In this document: positions 17,624 through 20,665 of the stretch, piece by piece
How the letters are laid out: each line of letters starts with the position of its first letter
How positions within the stretch are numbered: the stretch's first letter is position 1
Assembly (NCBI GenBank): GCA_025963345.1
Contig: JAOPUS010000313.1
Coordinates: 1 to 20,665 of the forward strand
DNA length: 20,665 bases
Direction: 5' to 3'
Source: Blastococcus sp.
GTDB lineage: Bacteria; Actinomycetota; Actinomycetes; Mycobacteriales; Geodermatophilaceae
Translations under genes and position numbers: made by a program
The notes under the pieces: model-generated
The model's input: only the letters and a program-made list of their open reading frames with translations
Database searches by the model: none
Told to the model about the DNA's origin: nothing

Positions 17624-19053
17624 TCACGCTCGCGTGCTGGGTGGTCTCCGTCGCGGGCATGCTCACCGTGGCGGCACTGGGCCCCAGCGCTGCGGTGCCC
17701 ACGATCCCGGGCAGCGCCGGATGGCCGCCGTACTCGCTGGACGCCCACCCTCCGGCCGGGCTGGTCTACAGCATCCAGATGGTCGCGGTCCTCGCCGGCG
17801 CGGTCGCGGCGTGGCGGCTGCTGACCGCAGCACGCCAGGAACAGGGGTGGGATCCGCGGTGGCTGCACGCCGCCGGCTTCCTGGTCGCCGGCGTGCTGAC
17901 GCTGCTGCCGCCGGTGGGTGGGGACATCACGAGCTATCTCGCCTATGGGCAGGAGGCCGCCTCGGGCATCAATCCCTACACGGCGGGCCCGCAGTCTCCC
18001 GGCGTCCCGCCCGACCCCATCATCGAGGCGGTCGACTCCCCGTGGCAGACCACGCCCAGCATCTACGGACCGGGCTTCACCTGGATCTCGACCGTCATCG
18101 CCCACGTTGCGGGCGCCGACGGCCACATCGCGGCGACGTCGACCCGCCTCCTGATGACCGGCGCCTTCATCCTCACGGGCCTGATCCTCTCGGCGGTGTC
18201 CCGGACGGAGGCCGCACGACGCCGGGCCGCCGCCATGTGGAGCGCCAACCCCTTGATGATCTACGCGCTGGTCGCCGGCGCGCACGTCGACGCCCTCGCC
18301 GCGCTCGGCATCGTGGGCTCCCTCGTGCTCGTGCGGCGCTTCCCGCTGGGAGCAGGCGCGTTGGTCGGGCTGGCCGCGGGGGTGAAGCTGACCGGGCTGG
18401 TCGCGCTGCCCGGCCTGCTGTGGGCCGCACGCTCGCGCCCCCGCGCCTTGCTCGCGATCATCCTGGGCGCGGCTGCCGTGGCCGTGCCGTCGTACGCGGC
18501 GACCCACGGCGTCTTCACGCAGATCCGGCACGCCTCCCGCTTCTCGACCCCGGCCTCCCCGTGGCGCCCGCTGGCGTCGCTCATCCGGCAGGTGCTCGAC
18601 CACACGACGGCCCGGTCGATCACCAGTGGCCTCGCCGGCCTGCTCGGGTTGGCGCTCGTGGCGTTGCTCCTCCGGCGCGGTCTGCCACCGGCCGCCGAGA
18701 CGGCGGTCGGGCGCGCCGCCGCGATCACCGCGGCCTTCGCCGTCGGCTGGCTGCTGACGACGCCGTACGTGCTCCCCTGGTACGACGCGCTGGCCTGGGC
18801 GCCGCTTGCCCTGGTCGCGGCGTCATTCCTCGACCGCGTGCTCCTCGTGCACACGACGATGCTGACGATCGCCTTCGTCCCCGGGCGGGACGTGCCGCTC
18901 GCGGGCGCGACTGATCTGATCCACCGGGTGATGCACTCGGGCCTGTCCCCGGTGGTCCTCGCCGTGCTCGTCCTCGTGACCGTGCGGCTGGCTGCGCGCC
19001 GTCCGGTGGACGTGTCACTGCTCGCCGCCCTCCCGCCCCGTCCGGCTCCGTAG
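17620..19053 (+). CDS. GT-C glycosyltransferase, polyprenyl-phosphomannose-dependent mannosyltransferase-like (MptB type)
   Basis: A 477-residue protein with about 11-13 hydrophobic helices from start to end. The first external loop has GGDITSYLAYGQEAASGINPY, followed by PWQTTPSIYGPGFTW. An acidic residue in that loop and the G.NPY...W..TPS.YGP pattern are typical of the MptB/DUF2029 (GT87-like) family, which transfers mannose from polyprenyl-phosphate-mannose outside the membrane in lipomannan-type glycolipid synthesis. Later phrases are NPLMIYALVAGAHVDALAALG and GLAAGVKLTGLVALPGLLWA. GTG 17620 overlaps the previous stop by four bases. AGGTGGG lies only 2 nt upstream, so coupling probably matters more than a normal ribosome binding site. 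The donor and acceptor are inferred from family only. Confidence 0.83.
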   Translation: MITLACWVVSVAGMLTVAALGPSAAVPTIPGSAGWPPYSLDAHPPAGLVYSIQMVAVLAGAVAAWRLLTAARQEQGWDPRWLHAAGFLVAGVLTLLPPVGGDITSYLAYGQEAASGINPYTAGPQSPGVPPDPIIEAVDSPWQTTPSIYGPGFTWISTVIAHVAGADGHIAATSTRLLMTGAFILTGLILSAVSRTEAARRRAAAMWSANPLMIYALVAGAHVDALAALGIVGSLVLVRRFPLGAGALVGLAAGVKLTGLVALPGLLWAARSRPRALLAIILGAAAVAVPSYAATHGVFTQIRHASRFSTPASPWRPLASLIRQVLDHTTARSITSGLAGLLGLALVALLLRRGLPPAAETAVGRAAAITAAFAVGWLLTTPYVLPWYDALAWAPLALVAASFLDRVLLVHTTMLTIAFVPGRDVPLAGATDLIHRVMHSGLSPVVLAVLVLVTVRLAARRPVDVSLLAALPPRPAP

Positions 19054-19104
19054 CGACGGACTACCGCCCGCACCGCGGCCAGGGGTCCTGGAACACTGGG
19101 CCCG

Positions 19105-20665
19105 ATGAGCGCCGATGTCACCACCCTTCCGCCCGAGGTCACCGCACGCTGGCAGGCGCGCTTCCGTGCCCCGCGGGTGTCCCTGCCGGAGTGGGCCCAG
19201 GACGCCCCGCACCGCAACATCTACTCCTCCGACGTCAGCGGCGTCGTCGAGCAGTACGCGTGGGACCGCGAGACCGGCGAGCGCCGCCAGGTGACCGACC
19301 GCCCCAACGGGACGCTGATCAGCACGCTCAGCCCGGACGGCGACGCCATCTGGTGGTTCGCCGACACCGACGGGGACGAGTTCGGCATCTGGCAGACCCA
19401 GCCGTTCGCCGGCGGACCGGACACCGTCGCCGTTCCCGAGGTGGAGCCGGCCTATCCCGCGGGTCTCGAGGTCGGCCGCTCACTGGTCGCGATCGGCCGC
19501 TCCACCGACGACGGCAGCGAGCTGTGGCTGGCGCCGTCCGGCGGGGCGGCCCGGGTGATCTACCGGCACGACGACCCGGCCTCGGTCGACGCGCTCACCC
19601 GCGACGACGCGCTGCTGGTCATCTCCCACTCCGAGCACGGCGACCCCCGGTACCCGGCGCTGCGCGTCCTCCGGACCACCGACGACACCGTCGTCGCGGA
19701 GAAGTGGGACGGCGAGGGCCGTGGCCTGCACGCGCTGGAGTTCGGCCCCCTGCCCGACGACCGGCGGCTGCTGGTCGGTCACGAGCGGCGCGGCCGCGAG
19801 GAGCTGCTGCTCTGGGACGTCGCCGCCGACTCCGAGACCGAGATCGTGCTGGACCTGCCCGGCGACGTGACCGCGGGCTTCTACCCGGACGGCTCGGCGC
19901 TGCTGGTCGGCCACGACCACGCCGCCCGCAGCGAGCTGTACCGCTACGACCTGACCACCGGCGCGCTGGAGAAGCTGGACACCCCGACCGGCGTCGTCCG
20001 CGGCGCGACCGCCCGCCCGGACGGCACCGTGGAGCTGGCCTGGTCGAACTCCGAGCTGCCCCCGGTCGTCCGCCGGGCCGACGGTCCGGTCGTGCTGTCG
20101 GTGTCCGACGATGAGCCGCCCGCGGCCTACCCGGTCGAGGACCGCTGGGTACCCGGGCCGGGCGGCGACGTGCACGCCCTGCTGGTCCGCCCCGAGGGGC
20201 CGGCCCCGTACGCGACCGCCTTCCTGGTCCACGGCGGCCCCGAGGCGGCCGACGACGACTCCTACCGTGCCCGCCGGGCGGCCTACGTGGACGCGGGGTA
20301 CGCCGTCGTCCACGTGAACTACCGCGGCTCCACCGGCTACGGGAGCGCCTGGCGGGACGCGCTCACCGGCCGCCCGGGGCTGACCGAGCTCGAGGACGTC
20401 GGCGCGGTCTACGACGCGCTCGTGGCCGAGGGGATCGTCGACCCCCAGCGCGCGCTGCTGTCCGGGGGTTCGTGGGGCGGGTTCCTCACGCTGCTCGGTC
20501 TGGGCACCCAGCCCGAGCGCTGGGCGGCGGGCATCGCCGAGGTGCCGGTGGCGGACTACCTCGCCGCGTACGAGGACGAGATGGAGGGCCTGCGGGCCTA
20601 CGACCGGGCGCTGTTCGGCGGCTCACCGGACGAGGTGCGCGACGTCTACGTGCGGTCCTCGCCGA
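19105..20665 (+). CDS. S9-family serine peptidase (prolyl oligopeptidase-like), 3' end outside window
   Basis: The frame is open from ATG 19105 to the window end, 520 residues, and overlapping frames obscure it. The N-terminal part (about 1-340) has the repeated blade phrases of a beta-propeller (IYSSDVSGVVEQYAWDRETGERRQVTD, STLSPDGDAIWWFADTDGDEFGIW, HALEFGPLPDDRRLLVGHERRGREELLLWD). The alpha/beta hydrolase domain follows: LVHGGPEAADDDSY (oxyanion region), HVNYRGSTGYGSAWRDAL, and LSGGSWGGFLTLLGL with nucleophile Ser456. The catalytic Asp and His would lie beyond the window. No signal peptide is visible, so it is likely cytosolic. Acylaminoacyl peptidase and dipeptidyl peptidase types cannot be told apart here. 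AACACT ends 7 nt before the ATG, a poor match to the leaderless -10 seen elsewhere. Confidence 0.92.
   Translation, partial: MSADVTTLPPEVTARWQARFRAPRVSLPEWAQDAPHRNIYSSDVSGVVEQYAWDRETGERRQVTDRPNGTLISTLSPDGDAIWWFADTDGDEFGIWQTQPFAGGPDTVAVPEVEPAYPAGLEVGRSLVAIGRSTDDGSELWLAPSGGAARVIYRHDDPASVDALTRDDALLVISHSEHGDPRYPALRVLRTTDDTVVAEKWDGEGRGLHALEFGPLPDDRRLLVGHERRGREELLLWDVAADSETEIVLDLPGDVTAGFYPDGSALLVGHDHAARSELYRYDLTTGALEKLDTPTGVVRGATARPDGTVELAWSNSELPPVVRRADGPVVLSVSDDEPPAAYPVEDRWVPGPGGDVHALLVRPEGPAPYATAFLVHGGPEAADDDSYRARRAAYVDAGYAVVHVNYRGSTGYGSAWRDALTGRPGLTELEDVGAVYDALVAEGIVDPQRALLSGGSWGGFLTLLGLGTQPERWAAGIAEVPVADYLAAYEDEMEGLRAYDRALFGGSPDEVRDVYVRSSP

Overview
The window is very GC-rich DNA with strongly G/C-biased third codon positions, GTG and overlapping ATGA/GTGA starts, many apparently leaderless genes, and a gene order that matches a well-known actinobacterial core locus. 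From memory, the order acs - holin-like protein - epoxide-hydrolase-like protein - marP - NUDIX - TlpA - nth - small membrane protein - crp - RidA - DUF4177 - two ArsA/Get3 ATPases - class A PBP - metallophosphoesterase is that of Mycobacterium tuberculosis Rv3667-Rv3683. Protein sequences and the repeat style suggest a non-mycobacterial actinomycete, perhaps Geodermatophilaceae (Blastococcus/Geodermatophilus type). That family placement is inference.

Layout. (1) 1-2449, rightward: 3' end of acetyl-CoA synthetase, a hairpin terminator, a holin-superfamily membrane protein and an alpha/beta hydrolase. (2) 2515-6325, leftward operon, nearly all overlapping: nth, a TlpA-type lipoprotein thioredoxin, a CoA-pyrophosphatase-type NUDIX, a cupredoxin lipoprotein and MarP. 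The cupredoxin is extra compared with the mycobacterial order. (3) 6442-7528, rightward: a small membrane protein and crp, closed by a strong hairpin. (4) 7724-9182, leftward: DUF4177 (56 aa), RidA-like, NUDT19-like NUDIX. (5) 9231-13884, rightward: paired ArsA/Get3-type ATPases and a PonA2-like bifunctional PBP with a PASTA-like domain and a glycine tail. (6) 13894-14346, leftward: YqeY-like protein. (7) 14400-20665, rightward: metallophosphoesterase, tRNA-Pro(CGG), a phosphatase-like multipass membrane protein translationally coupled to a GT-C mannosyltransferase-like protein, and the first 520 residues of an S9 serine peptidase.

How it fits together. Much of the locus concerns the cell envelope and its redox or acid stress: a periplasmic protease (MarP), a thiol-disulfide lipoprotein, a copper-protein-like lipoprotein, a peptidoglycan synthase, Get3-like ATPases and the cAMP receptor Crp. 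The pieces are mostly known families and I see no clear new multi-gene defence or biosynthetic system. The points most worth a second look are a three-copy hairpin repeat whose stems covary, with one copy supplying the start of the cupredoxin gene; a stellacyanin-like Gln in place of the axial Met of that cupredoxin; absence of the WblA/WhiB4 gene from its usual place; a recurring TANNNT promoter 6-8 nt upstream of start codons; and the coupled phosphatase-like/mannosyltransferase pair.
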